Below are positions 28,293 through 39,661 of a stretch of DNA of 64,000 nt, in pieces (the stretch's first letter is position 1; the number at the start of each line of letters is the position of its first letter). The notes below the pieces were generated by a model. That model was not told the DNA's origin, ran no database searches, and saw only the letters and a list, made by a program, of their open reading frames with translations. The stretch lies in NCBI GenBank assembly GCA_015501055.1, contig JADNYV010000011.1, forward strand, positions 1-64,000, read 5' to 3'. The translations under genes and the position numbers were made by a program. Source of the stretch: Mucidula mucida (Eukaryota > Basidiomycota > Agaricomycetes > Agaricales > Physalacriaceae).

Positions 28293-28543
28293 TCGAGTAT
28301 GTACTTGTGTGTCCTACCCTTCAATGAGTTTTTGATTGCACTACTAAGTATGCATCGTGATACCGTCAAAGCAGAGGTCTCATTTATCTTCAACTCGATA
28401 ACATGCAAGATGCTCTCTTTACGCGATTACTAGGCACCGCACCTCACTTGGCATTATCCACTACGCCTCACCTATATACACCACTACCGATACATTTCCA
28501 TTCATCGTTCTACGCTATGTACTTCTTCTCTAGTACTACTCCG

Positions 28544-30406
28544 TTACGCACCAGCCTTCCAGTACGCAATATCACCATCAACCACTAACGCAAGCCAGTC
28601 AGTAACTGTAAAGCGCATTTCGAATAATACGCACTCTCATATGGCTTTCCCTGCTGTCTCAGCTTACCAGCAGCCTTGACTGCAGCTTCCGAGCCGTGCT
28701 CCTTCAAGTCCTCGTACGTCATGATCTCGCCACACACAAACTTGTTCTCGAAATCGGAGTGGATGACACCGGCAGCCTGGGGCGCCTTGGTGCCCTTGCG
28801 GATAGTCCATGCGCGCACTTCAGTGGGGCCGACAGTAAAGTACCGTATAAGCTGGTAGCCAGTGAGACAGAGGCGAGAGCAAATTAAGGTGGAAGACATA
28901 CATTGAGACTGCTGTAGCCGGCGTGCGTAATCTTGGGAAGGGCACTGACCGCGCCGACCTTCTCCTCCTCTGCTTTCTTTTCTTCTGGCGTTGAGAGTGC
29001 GGAAAGACGCTCTTCAAAGGCAACAGAGAAGGGAATGAGCGGGTCACCAGGATTGTTCTCGTCGATCCAGGCTTTAATCTTCGGCAACCACTTGTTCTTT
29101 TTCCTTACGTAGTCTCTTTCACTAAGATTAACGAGGTAAGTGACAGGCTTTGCGGTCAAGAGTTGTAGAGTGTTGACGACGTCGATCTGAAAACGAGGCG
29201 AGTTAATGAAACGAACAGAAAAATGGGATATTCAGATAAAGATTTGTTCTCAGAGGCATAATGGGGCGTTACTCCCGCCTCGACGAGCTGGGTTATCGAG
29301 CTTCAAGCTCTTTGTCGTCATTAAAACACGATTGCAATGATTGATTTACCTAGATGAAGTAGATCAGCAAAGATCATAGATGGAAACAGGAGAGAAAAGT
29401 AAGAATAAAAGAAAACATCTCATAGGAATAATGGGGCGTTACTCCCTCCTCGACGAGCTGGGTTAATCGAGCGTATAGCTCTTTTTCATCATATAAACCA
29501 AGCAGTAAACTATTGCTCACCTCTTTGTTCGACCAGTCGTGCTTACGCACGTCTATCTCGTCGACGGTGAGAACCTTAAGAACCTTCTCGACGGTCCCAA
29601 TCTCTTCCTTCTTGGCCTTGTCTGCGAGACTGTTGCTGCCCAAGCTGCGAGTGGTTTTCTTGGCCATTTCAAGCCATTTCTCGACCCACTCGATGTCCTT
29701 GAGCCGCAGTTCGGTCTGGATGATGCTCATATCACGAGTGGGGTCCACGTCGCCCTCTACATGGGTGACTTCCGCATCCTCGAAAGCGCGAACAACCTGG
29801 AAGATACCGTCGACGGCGCGGACATGAGACAAGAACGCGTTTCCGAGACCAGCGCCGGTGGACGCGCCTGCTGTTAGGCCAGCGATGTCTATGCAGGTGA
29901 GGAAGGCAGGGATTCGGGAGGCGGGTTTGTAGGTGTCGTAGAGCCAAGTAAAGCGTTCATCTGGAACAGGAATACGCGCTTCCTATGAAGGAGGTGAGTA
30001 AGGATACATGACGGATTGTTTAGAAAAGTATATGGAGAGTAAATCTATTTTCTGAGGAGTTGATTCCTCGATCAAGACGCATAGACTCGTCTACCGATTT
30101 GTGCAAAGAAAAGTACACACCTCTGGATTAATAGTCGCATAAGGATAGTTTGCTGCCAAGGCCAGACCTGTGCTGTTGGTTTATACCGACGATATCCGCA
30201 CAAATCTAAACACGTCGCCTACTTGTATTCGAAAGAGCGTTGAAGAAAGACGATTTCCCGACATTCGGCACACCTATACGCCCACAGTAAGTAGATGACA
30301 AGTCTCCCATCCAAGCGAACCAACCTACGATGCCAATCTTCAGGTTATTGCCCGGTCGCCCCAGGAGCGTTTTCTTCTCGGCGGCAGCGGCTTTTTTGGG
30401 CGGCAT
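28544..30406 (-). CDS. OLA1: Obg-like ATPase 1 (OLA1/YchF)
   Basis: Cytosolic TRAFAC-class P-loop ATPase of the YchF/OLA1 family, linked in other organisms to ribosome and stress functions. The protein starts [19 protein letters not shown] at 30406. A 51-bp in-frame intron splits the G1 region, giving [20 protein letters not shown] after splicing. Downstream are [13 protein letters not shown], the [20 protein letters not shown] stretch around the nucleotide-specificity loop, and the C-terminal TGS-type domain ([33 protein letters not shown]). The last exon encodes [12 protein letters not shown] with TAA at 28544-28546. A 334-bp intron (29187-29520) contains a duplicated segment. The frame upstream of 30406 stays open and could add a presequence. 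Confidence 0.93.
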
Positions 30407-30824
30407 TCTCTTCTTGACGAGGCAGGGGGCAGAGGTCGAGAAATGAGAACAAAAGGAGAAAAGCGGTTGTCGATGGACGCAGGAACGAAGAAGGCCTGCC
30501 ATCGCAAATATGCCAAAAAAGAAAAAAAATGTCCAGTAAGAGTTGTATTTTCCCACGTATTTATCTGGACGAATGGAGGCAGGGTCGCCGAGACCCGCCG
30601 GCTACTCTCCGATCTAGGCCGAGCTTGAAGTGTGGCGCCGTCCAGGGAGAATACTTTCAGGATATTGAGAAATGCTATGATCCAAGTTTACCTCTATACT
30701 ATTTCTACATCCTTCATACATTGCACTCTACATTGTCCTTCAGATACCATCTTGAAAATGCGCTGCGGCATCGAAACCTTCTGCGTTTGCGCTACCTCTT
30801 ACGTCATACCTCCAATGACAGACA
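30407..30824. other. intergenic
   Basis: Upstream flank of OLA1 and downstream flank of the next minus-strand gene. Apart from the in-frame extension of OLA1 to 30502 nothing is recognised. Confidence 0.4.
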
Positions 30825-32876
30825 TCACCTTGTCGGATCGTCAGATATAGTGGGTGCCAAATGGCTAGGACTCACTGTCGCATCTTCTCCTAACGTCTTG
30901 TAACTATCTAGACTTTCATCCAGGATTTCATTAATCACGGTGTAATTCTCGAATAGAGGATCATCCCGCTCCACGACAACCACTGGATTCGCATCCTCGA
31001 CCTCGGAGTCTTCCCTCATCTCCCGCGTTATCACTGTAAATAGACGCAGACGCTGCCGACAGATCTCCCATGCAGGATGGTCCACTTCTCAGACTCCTGA
31101 TAGGGTGGCTGGACTTGTCATGATACCGCGACCCAGACGAAGGCAAAAGTGCCACCAACACGCACGCCAGCACAAGATTATCAGGCTGATATATGTATCT
31201 CGCGTATTGCATAAGATCCGTTGAGACTATCCCAGGAACGGTGCGGGTCTCCCTTGCTCTGACCAGGCCCGAAATATAGGCAATAACAAGCTCAGCCCAC
31301 ATTTCGTGCCACGCTTCCACAGCAATACGCTCGAAACAACTGTTCTGCAGGGAAATTTCGTAGACGGGACCCACGGCGTTCTCCAGCCCAACAACCAAGA
31401 CCGGATACAAATCGCTAAAGTCTGTTTTCCACTGCGGTGTCTCCCGCTGCTTGTCGTTGAACATGAACTTCAGCATGAACGACAACGGAAGCCACAGGGC
31501 GGTGAATGTAGATGGTGGGATTTCAACAGCCCGGAAATATCTGAATGACGACGTTGCGGTTCCCGCCAACACGCACATCTGCCAGCTCGTGGAAAAGTCG
31601 AGAACGGAAGTTGAAGCGGGCGATAAGAGTCAGCACCGCGCTGATTTCACGATCCGAAACGTCGTTGCACCTCAAGAAGAGACGAATATACAATAGTCCG
31701 TGCGTGATCAAGGCGTAAGCGCCCTCTTGATCATCGGTGTCATCGACCCATTCCCCTCCAACTCGAATCCGAATGATGTGCATCTGGGCGCCACTGTGAC
31801 GCCACGCAGAGCGTGGCATAATCCACAATGGCAAGCGCCATTCAAAGGTTAGGATGAACAAGCGGATTGTAGAAGATGTTGTTGCACTGCTGAAAGTACG
31901 GTAAGAGAGTATCAGTCAATTGAGATCGGAAGTCCGGGTGCAATTCGATAGCGTCGGCGAACGTGACAGGCGCATCTTCATCCAGCGGAGTAGACGGACG
32001 CATTGCTTGGCTCAGAGAAGTGAGAATACAGCTCCCAAACGGCACCGAAAACGTTCTGTCAAAAAGGAAGTACCCATCCCGGGTTGCGTTCTGTATCAAG
32101 CGGAACCAAACCGAGAGAGGAAAGGCAGGAGGTGAAGGCATATGGAACACGTCTGTCAGAAAAGGCGATATCCAGGACGTGTCAGCCGATCCTCTCAAAG
32201 GCCCGCATCGACTTGAAAAGGCGGCCACAGCGAACTCGATGGGATCCTCTTTCTCAACCCGAACCCGGATAGGCATCTGCGGTAAATCGACGTGTAAACC
32301 ATAACGCAGCAGACGAGCGGCTTTCCTCTCTAGTCCGACATTAGGTCGTCGCCCAACCGGCGTGATATGTAGAGAAGTCTTTAGGAGCTGCAGATACGTC
32401 GTATATATATCCGAGTTCGCTCCAAAGGACTCTTGAACTTTTGGGTTGGAGCGTGAGGAGAGTGGTAGAGCGCCGACTGACTCCACAATGATCGAATGGA
32501 CTGTGGGCTTTGAGGACATGGAATACAGCCAACGAAGCGCATCAATGAAGAGATCGCTCGGCATGGCGTCGACAACTCTGGCCTCTGCATCCTTCAAGAA
32601 AGTGCTCATGTGAACAACGCTAGATACGGGGCGATGTAATCGACGTTCTCGCGTCCCGGATACGCAGTCAACAAGGGAGTCGACAACCCTTCTCCATGTT
32701 CTAACCGCTGTTAGGCAGCATCCAAGGAAAGCTGTCAACGCCTACATACCTCGATACTGCCGCCGCCGATTCACATTCCTCTTCAACCCAAATGTAGCCT
32801 TGTACTTCCGTTGGCTCCGACTTGATCGTCGACCTGATGCTCCGCGCTCACTATCGCTGTCGGACGATGGCGGCAT
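30825..32876 (-). pseudogene. unrecognised agaricomycete protein with several frame breaks
   Basis: The gene opens at 32876 with MPPSSDSDSERGASGRRSSR, an acidic/basic disordered start. A well-placed intron leads into a 290-residue open frame (TWRRVVDSLVDCVSG, then DALRWLYSMSSKPTV and others). The coding signal then jumps frame near 31.85 kb (into PLWIMPRSAWRHSGAQMHII), near 31.57 kb (into SSFRYFRAVEIPPSTFTALW) and near 31.09 kb (into HPAWEICRQRLRLFTVITRE). It ends at 30825. No splice sites explain the first two jumps cleanly, so I call it a likely pseudogene. Sequence errors are the alternative. The protein type looks like one of the expanded agaricomycete families of unknown function. Confidence 0.5.
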
Positions 32877-33255
32877 CTTACGAAGGAGAGCATTATCCCA
32901 GGATCAGCTTTGATACCACTGAGTGGAGGTAGGATCGCGACCCGTTCCAAGGCTATGCGAGAAGTTGATACAGCAGTGGATGATGTCGTGCCGGGATGTT
33001 GGCATCTTTCTCTGTCTGTATAGGCTTGACAGATTCTATTGTGGAAGTCAGCCATATCAATGGAGGGGAGTATCTTTCTCGGCAGCTCGATGCAGAATTG
33101 GCCTTATTAGATTCTACTTGCTGTGCTCTGGTATGTTACTGATATGTCAATGGCAATGCCAGCTCTCAATCTGCATTGGTCAGGGTGTACAGTGATCTGT
33201 CACTCTTAGCAAAGGTTCTGGAAAAGCGGCGAGAGAAACACACCAAGTTTAAGTT
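32877..33255. other. intergenic
   Basis: No feature recognised between the start of the 30.8-32.9 kb gene and the end of the small membrane protein gene. Confidence 0.4.
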
Positions 33256-34048
33256 TCAACGAGCAGTACTACCAATACCCGTACCACGCGATTTGTTGGC
33301 ACTAACACCACCACCAGTCTGGCCAGTCAACTCTTTGGATATGTATTTTGAGCCCCAATCTGCAATGATCCTTCGTCGAGCCTCCTTCACATCAAGTTTT
33401 TCTCCATGAATACGGGCGTCCCCGTCAAGTGGGAGAGCCCAAGAGTATGTCCTGCCCTCGACATTGAGGATTAACTGGTCCGGGTTCTTTCCGGGGATAA
33501 GCTTGCTCTCCTGCATGGGTATGCGAAAACCTTGATGGTCCCCAGTTCTATAAGTCTGTACAAAGACAGAGCGTTCGGTGGTTAGGGTCTTTGGAAGAAT
33601 ACCCATGGCTATCACGTATTGAGATCGCAGCAAGAGCGCGAATGCGGCTGTGGTGCAACCAGTGACGAAGAGAAGGGAGGCCGCAGAAAATCGTTGGTAA
33701 GTAGAACGTAGTTCATATCGTTCTTCCTCATCGCTGCCGTCGTCAGTCGCGTAGTGTTTTTTCACTTTTATTGGTTTACTCTCCCGCCAATGATTCCATG
33801 CCAGATCCATGCTCGACGCGCTATATCCAAGTCAGTTTGTTTCCCGGAAAGCTGGCAGCGTGTACGCACGTCATGAGTACACTCACTCCAAGCAGGCCGT
33901 ACATCCAATTTATCCACCAAGGCATTTTGACGCGCTGATACAGCAGAGGTCTCGGGTCGGCGCGTGGTACCATGACAAGGCGGCCGTTTGCAGCCGTCTT
34001 TGCAGCGGGCCTGAAGACATTGCGTATGCGGCCGAATAGTGCGCTCAT
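33256..34048 (-). CDS. small two-span membrane protein, 247 aa, unrecognised
   Basis: Two exons (34048-33870 and 33820-33256) join across a 49-bp intron to give 247 codons plus stop. The N-terminus (MSALFGRIRNVFRPAAKTAA) is basic and amphipathic, like a mitochondrial presequence. Two hydrophobic segments follow: one around WINWMYGLLGVSVLMTASS, and one reading SAASLLFVTGCTTAAFALLL. Between them is an acidic stretch (TDDGSDEEERYE). The C-terminal half is soluble with a Gly/Thr-rich tail. The layout recalls small mitochondrial inner-membrane proteins such as TMEM223-like ones, but I see no decisive motif. It is divergent from the exportin gene, with about 200 bp between the two start codons. Confidence 0.7.
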
Positions 34049-34256
34049 CTAAAACATTAATGGATTATTTCAATAGCCTGACGCTCACTCACCAACAAAA
34101 GAGTTGGGGGGATGGAGGAGAGGAACTTTCCGGGTCGAATTCCAAATCTAGAATCGTCCCAAAGAGGAGATGCACTGCCACCGGAACCTGATCGAAGAGC
34201 GTCGGAACCGGCACATGGGCGCGGCAAATTCGTGGTTGCCCTTTTACATCGATGTC

Positions 34257-37200
34257 ATGGAGGTGCGTGCCCAACTCGCTTAGATGTGGCTGCTGATATC
34301 GATGAACAAATCCAGTCTTTACTAGACTTTGAACGTGAATTCGACGTGGACCTCTACGATCGGGTGGTGTTGGCCTTTTTCAGCGGTCGAGGAGACGATG
34401 TACGCCAACTCGCTCCAATGGGATTCGGGTTTACTAATCATTCCGTAGGCAAAGAAGGCCAAGGAAGCCTTGGAGGCATTCCAAGAACATCCAGAAAGCT
34501 GGACGCGCGTCCCGGAGATTTTGGAACGTTCTGGGATCCCACAGAGCAGAGTGCGTTTCAGTAATCACGTTGTGCTGTTCAACAAACTGATATCGCGGTG
34601 GTACAGTATATTGGGCTACAAATTCTAGAGAAACTGATCTCGACGCGATGGAAAACACTGCCTGAAGGTCAGAGGCAAGGTGCGTTTGCTCAACAACTTC
34701 AAATCGGTACCATGACTAAGAAACTCCAGGAATTCGCAACTTCATTGTCGCTGCTACTGTCAAAGTCGCGTCTGATGATACCTCGTTGCGCAAGGAGAAG
34801 GTGTACATCGGCAAGCTAAACCTAGCCCTCGTCCAAGTGAGTGCCCATCCCATTCCCCAGTTTTCGGGCGCTAAATAAACAACTCTAGGTTCTCAAACAA
34901 GAATGGCCACATAACTGGCCCACATTCATTCCTGAACTCGTGGAATCTTCAAAAACCAACCTCGCTCTGTGCGAAAATAACATGGCTATCCTGAAGTTGC
35001 TCTCCGAAGAAGTGTTCGATTTCTCTTTCGAGACGATGACCAGCGCCAAAGTCGCGGCTCTCAAACAACAAATGTGGAATGAATTCAGCGAGGTTTTCAA
35101 ATTATGCACCGAAATTCTTCAAGAAGCTTCCAAGATATCCCTGGTGCGCGCCACTTTGGAGACGCTCTTCCGCTTCCTCGGGTGGATACCCCTCGGATTC
35201 ATATTCGAGACGCCCATCATCGACCTTCTTACCAATCGTTTCCTATCTCCGCCCGAATTCCGTAACATCTCCCTCCGGTGTCTCGCAGAAATCGCCTCCC
35301 TTCCTTCTGTCGGCCAGTATGGCAACAGGTTAACAATTCTGTACACGAGTGTCATATCGACCATCACCGTTATTGTACCGCCCTCAACCAACTTTGTTGA
35401 AGCATATCAAAATGCAGGAGACCAGGGCGAGGAGCTTGTTCTAAACCTGGCGTTGTTTCTCACCAACTTCTTCTCGAACCACCTTGCACTCATTGAAGAT
35501 GCTCATCCTGATGCGAACTTACTTGGACACGCGTATCTAGTGAAAATCAGCGCCGTGGAGGAGAGGGAGATCTTCAAGATCTGCGTGGAATATTGGACCA
35601 AGCTACTGGCCGCCTTGTATAACGAGCAGTCCATCATGCCCATCAGCTCTTTCGGCATTAGCTTTGGCGATGAAGTCGGCGCAGCTGGAATGGGAGTCAA
35701 AATGCGTAAAGATGCGTACGCGGAGATCCTTTCGAATTTGCGCTTAGTGGTTATAGAGCGTATGGTTAAGCCTGAAGAGGTAGGCCTCTCATTTCTGCTT
35801 TCTTCATCGTTCCTAACATTATGCAAAAGGTGCTCGTCGTGGAAAACGACGAGGGCGAAATTGTTCGAGAACACCTCAAAGAAATTGACACTATCGTCTT
35901 GTACAAATCCATGCGAGAGCTTCTCATTTACCTCACCCATCTCGACGTTGTTGACACTGAAGCCATCCTTACTACGAAACTCGCCAAGCAAGTTGATGGT
36001 AGCGAGTGGTCCTGGGCAAATCTTAACACGCTCTGTTGGGCTATTGGCTCGATCTCTGGAGCCATGAGCGAGGAGATGGAGAAACGCTTCCTCGTTGGGG
36101 TCATCAAGGATCTTCTGGGACTAGTCGAAATGAAGAGGGGAAAGGACAACAAGGCTGTCGTTGCCAGTGATATCATGTATATCGTGGGCCAGTACCCGAG
36201 GTTTCTCAAGGCGCATTGGAAGTTCCTCAAGACGGTGGTAAACAAGCTGTTCGAGTTCATGCACGAGACGCATGAGGGTAAGCGCCTTTACTCTCTCTTC
36301 ATTATCGCCGTGAGGCTTATTAATGCGTGGCGTAGGCGTCCAAGACATGGCGTGCGACACTTTCATCAAAATTGCGCAAAAATGTAGACGGCACTTTGTC
36401 ATGCAGCAGTCGGGCGAGAAGGAGCCGTTCATAAATGAAATCCTACGCAATCTGAACAGGACAACGGTGGACCTCACACCATCCCAGGTAGGTTATCATC
36501 TTCATTGACTTTATGTTGGAGCCTCACGTTCGCTGTAGGTGCACACCTTCTACGAGGCCATTGGATACATGATAGCGGCCCAACCCAACAAGCTCCTGCA
36601 AGAGAAACTTCTCAGCGAGCTGATGGAGCTGCCAAATGGTGCCGTACGTGTCTTCCTCCTTTTTTGTATACGATGCTCACTTTACTCTAGTGGGATGCTC
36701 TCATGGCGCAGGCCGCGCACTCTACCGACATCCTGGCGAGTCCGGAGAACATCAAGCTGCTGTCGAACGTGCTCAAGAGCAACATATCGGGTTGCACGTC
36801 AATAGGGCCGTTCTTCTTGCCACAGCTGGCACGGATATTCTTGGATATGTTGGGGCTTTACAAAGCAGTGAGCGCTCTCATCAGTGATGCCACCGCTAAA
36901 GATGGTGCGTCTTATTTCTTCGCGGCCTCGTCAACGGTGCACTGAACCATATTGCTAATCGTCTTCGCTGTAGGTCCAATCGCATCGCGTACACCCAAAG
37001 TACGGCAACTCAGAACGGTGAAAAAGGATGTGTTAAAGCTTATGGAGACGTACATTCAACGCGCGGACGATCTCGAAGGGGTCAATTCGTCCTTCATACC
37101 GCCGCTGCTCGACGCCATCTTGGGCGACTATTCGACCAATGTGCCCACTGCTCGAGATGCAGAGGTGTTGGTGCTTATGACTGTAGTTATCAACCGGTTA

Positions 37201-38197
37201 CAGGCAAGTTAGTTTCTTCAGACAGAGTTCTGTAGCGTGCTGATGATTTCAACAATAGGGTTTACTTGCACCACAAATCATACCGATATTAGAGGCGGTG
37301 TTTGAGCCCACGCTTGGGATGATAACACAGGACTTCACCGAGTTCCCAGAGCATCGTCTAGGCTTCTATAGATTGCTGGAAGCTATCAACAAGCATTGTT
37401 TCTCCGGTACTTTGATGTTGTTGGGAGATGTCGTGACAACTAACGCAGAAATTTCAGCGCTACTTCTACTGCAACCTGAACAATTCAAAATGTTCATGAA
37501 TAGCATCTTCTGGGGAATAAAGCACACGATGCGAGACATCGCTGATGTAGCGTTGAACAGTACGACCACTCTTTTCAAGCTTCTTGGCCGTTACTAAAAG
37601 CCGCTTTCTAGTTACATTCGACCTTCTTCTTAAGTTTGCACAATCGTCTGCGGAAATATATACGACCTTCTTCCAGCAATACTTCCTCGTCATAATTCAA
37701 GAGATATTCTTCGTCTTGACTGATTCGGAGCACAAGTCCGGCTTCACCCTACAAACGGCGATCCTGGCAAGACTATTCCATCTTGTTGACGGGAGCCTTG
37801 CGGGTGTACAGCTCTTCCCAGAGCAGCCAGACCCGACGAAGAATAAGGAGTGGTTGCAGGACTATTGTGGCAATCTCTTAGGAAGCGCGTTCGGTCATGT
37901 CCAGCGGTATGTCCATGTTGTGTCCATGGTGTTTCTGGATCTCATCAATGATATAGATCTCAAATTAACGAATTCACCACTCGTCTGGGAACGTACTATA
38001 ACGACGCTGTGAACTTCAAGGGCGCTGTACGCGACTTCCTGATCCAGTTGAAGGAGTTCTCGGACGATAGTACGGAGTTGTTCCTTGAGGAGAAGGAGGC
38101 AGAGGCGAAGAGGAAGGCCGAGGAAGAGAGGTCGAGGGCTGAAAAGATTCCGGGTATGTTGAAGCCAGATCAGATCGAGGATGAAGCCATCGCATGA
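34257..38197 (+). CDS. XPO1: exportin-1 (CRM1/XPO1), nuclear export receptor
   Basis: Karyopherin that carries leucine-rich NES cargo and ribosomal subunits out of the nucleus with Ran-GTP. The first exon is only ATGGAG (34257-34262). The next opens [20 protein letters not shown], the conserved CRM1 N-terminus. The protein is about 1,070 residues, as in other fungi, and the frame is clean through some fifteen introns to TGA at 38197. The signature [20 protein letters not shown] is present. Its Cys (codon 36383-36385) matches the leptomycin-B target Cys528 of human CRM1. The C-terminal [20 protein letters not shown] and a charged tail are typical. One intron (37204-37258) is GC-AG with a GCAAGT donor. 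The gene starts about 200 bp from the divergent membrane-protein gene. Confidence 0.96.
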
Positions 38198-38519
38198 TGG
38201 GGAAATGAAAGGAAGTCAAAGAGAACGGATAGCGTCTCGCAAGTGCTTTGATATTTTGCTGTCGTCTTGTTCTGTACTTGTCTTGTATATCAACGAATTT
38301 TGTGTATCACGTAGAACTAGCCCTTTAGGAGGATGTCAATTCAATTCAGTACCGGTGCGAAGTGATAACAATCATATAAGATATTTTCGAGTTTCTGATT
38401 AGTTCCTGATCATGATGTGTGTGATTCTTGTCAAAGCGTGGTCCCTCAGTTCTCATCTTCACTTCCTTTCTTCCCTCGTCTTCTGCTTATTGACAAATTC
38501 CCTCCTTTTCCCTGAAAAT

Positions 38520-39364
38520 ATGCTGAGAAAGCTCTTCGCGTTCGTTACCTTGTTCTCGTGTCTTTCTGTCGCGTCAGCCCAGAAGAATATCACAGTCAAT
38601 GACACAGACTCTGCTATAACAGTACGTGACTACGGCCTGTACAGCTCTGAAGCACTAACCTCCAGTCTGCTATTGTTTCTAGTACGAAAACGCCGGCGAC
38701 GCGTTGATCTGCAAGACCGATTCCAACGGACTCATCATCGGCAGTCAAGCAGGCTGTTATAACGTATCGCCATCCAACTGCACCGACTCCGTCGCAATGT
38801 CGCAGTCGAACAACGCTTCTGCGTCGTTCAAATTCAATGGTAAGCACGTGCGTTTGTCCAAAAATTCAAAAAAAGACGCCACATATGACAGGATCCGCGA
38901 TATACATCAACTCTCTTCGGTACAAGTTTTCGCCTCTGTACACCGTCACTCTCGACGGCAAGTCTACGGACGTCGACGGCTGGACGGCGGACAAGTTCTT
39001 CACCTGCGCGGGGCCTCTCTTTTCGCAGACGGGTCTCGATCCGAGCGTCGAACATGAGATTCGGCTGGCCACGAAGGGCGTGTCGCCGTCGAGCAACGAA
39101 TCTGTCAGCTCGGATATTCCTGGGGATTTCTCATTGATCAGTTTCGTGTGAGTACAAGTTTACGTTGATACAGACGATGCTAAAAAAGCTACTAGGTATA
39201 CAGCGGGCAATGGTAGTAATAGCTCTGCCAGCGCCACAGATGCGGCATCGTCAGCTACACCCTCTGATAACGGGGCGTCGGATTATTCGGTTTATAATCT
39301 CCAGGCACTTCTCGCTTTGGTATTTGCGTTTGGCATCGCAGAGGTCTGGGGCATTGTGTACTAG
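38520..39364 (+). CDS. secreted, surface-anchored Ser-rich protein, 227 aa
   Basis: Four exons (38520-38621, 38683-38839, 38892-39147, 39196-39364) give 227 codons plus TAG. A signal peptide (MLRKLFAFVTLFSCLSVASA) is followed by an extracellular domain with several N-glycosylation sequons (NIT, NDT, NCT, NAS and others). A Ser/Ala/Thr-rich stalk comes next, ending in a hydrophobic C-terminus (LQALLALVFAFGIAEVWGIV). This layout fits a GPI-anchored or single-span cell-surface protein. I recognise no enzymatic domain. Frequent Asp/Thr/Tyr in the middle suggest a beta-sandwich, but that is only an impression. It is convergent with the ABC transporter gene. Confidence 0.75.
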
Positions 39365-39661
39365 TATTCCTTTCGTTGATAGCTGCCATAAATTACTATA
39401 TGCGGTGAACCATGTCCAGTGAAATAGTCAAAGCTTAAGCTTCAGCGCTGGACAACGATTCGCAGACTGCATTAATTTATTGTAATTAGGAATGACTGTT
39501 GTGTACAAAGTTCTCCGCTATGCAATAGTATGTATGTGTGAGTTGAGTACTCCTCGAGGTATCTAAACAATCTATCCTCATGCGTCATCATCCGTAAGTG
39601 TAGTAGGTACTCTAAATAAAAAACCAAGCAAAGAAATAGAAAAACGTCCGATGGCATGGCA

